Shown here piece after piece: positions 63,841 to 64,000 of a stretch of 64,000 nucleotides of DNA (positions within the stretch are counted from its first letter, which is position 1; the number at the start of each line of letters is the position of its first letter). Source of the stretch: DYFC01 sp041658585 (lineage in GTDB: Bacteria; Nitrospirota; Thermodesulfovibrionia; Thermodesulfovibrionales; SM23-35); assembly GCA_041658585.1 (NCBI GenBank), contig JBAZZX010000010.1, forward strand, positions 9,842 through 73,841, in the 5' to 3' direction. Position numbers and translations under genes: made by a program. Below the pieces are notes generated by a model that worked only from the letters and a program-made list of their open reading frames with translations, ran no database searches and was not told where the DNA came from.

Positions 63841-64000
63841 CCCAAAAACTGCGAATGTCTAAAATAAATTTATTTACTGATATGTATTAACCTGTCAAGA
63901 GTAAACCTTCGATGGAACCCATTTAATAAAAATATTCTGTGTCTTTGGCGAGACTTCCATTTCTCTCGCCGAATACACCAATACCTTTTTGAGCATATAT
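63841..64000. other. right-edge intergenic stretch
   Basis: No gene. It contains an AAATAAATTTATTTACT palindrome near 63862 shared with 20610-20626, and a GGCGAGA...TCTCGCC hairpin at 63947-63970. Confidence 0.4.

Overview
The window looks like a chromosomal piece from an anaerobic, sulfate-reducing Gram-negative bacterium, most likely of the Nitrospirota/Thermodesulfovibrionia type. That placement is inferred from gene content: adk-sat-aprBA-qmoABC-hppA, diderm cell-wall genes, system II cytochrome c biogenesis and an sigma54-type ammonium-assimilation cluster. It was not tested by phylogeny. No rRNA, CRISPR array, prophage or complete insertion sequence was seen.

Layout. 1-15.5 kb (+): a tight division and cell-wall (dcw) operon, murE-murF-mraY-dac-murD-ftsW-murG-murC-murB-ddl-ftsQ-ftsA-ftsZ, murE running off the left edge. 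15.5-17.3 kb: a decayed accessory island with remnants of type I restriction genes hsdM and hsdS and a broken rhuM. 17.3-23.9 kb (-): nitrogen assimilation, reading from right to left a tiny NifA-type HTH gene, a TorF-like porin, amtB, PII, a second amtB and glnA. Two sigma54-like promoters preceded by paired TACAAWWTTGTA palindromes serve this cluster. 24-27.4 kb (-): a double-PilZ protein, a LuxR-type regulator and an ACT-malic enzyme. 27.4-29.3 kb (-): a TerC operon behind a yybP-ykoY (Mn2+) riboswitch with its terminator; its first gene, htpX, has lost most of its middle and its zinc-ribbon gene is frameshifted. 29.3-33.3 kb (-): cytochrome c maturation (resB, ccsB) with a VKOR-thioredoxin fusion. 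33.6-40.6 kb (-): tRNA-Met and the rod-shape set rodA, cysM, mrdA, mreD, mreC, mreB and an RDD membrane protein. 40.8-53.3 kb (+): rdgB, then the sulfate activation and reduction module adk-sat-aprB-aprA-qmoABC-hppA. 53.5-56 kb (+): a YkgJ Cys-cluster protein, a stand-alone AICAR transformylase and a small Cys-rich protein. 56.1-60.9 kb (-): a TPR lipoprotein and the heat-shock operon dnaJ-hspR-clpB. 61.1-63.8 kb (+): a PAS hybrid histidine kinase and an HD-domain protein.

How it works together. Sat makes APS and pyrophosphate, HppA hydrolyses the pyrophosphate and conserves energy, AprBA reduces APS to sulfite and AMP with electrons from QmoABC, and Adk recycles the AMP. The nitrogen cluster takes up ammonium (two AmtB), controls uptake (PII) and assimilates it (GlnA).

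The most distinctive feature is the repeat load: at least four short non-coding repeat families, several with terminal inverted repeats, plus short tandem heptamer-like repeats that appear to have inserted in frame into murD, murC and ddl. Several genes (hsdM, rhuM, htpX) have lost internal segments while keeping both ends, a recurring mode of decay here.
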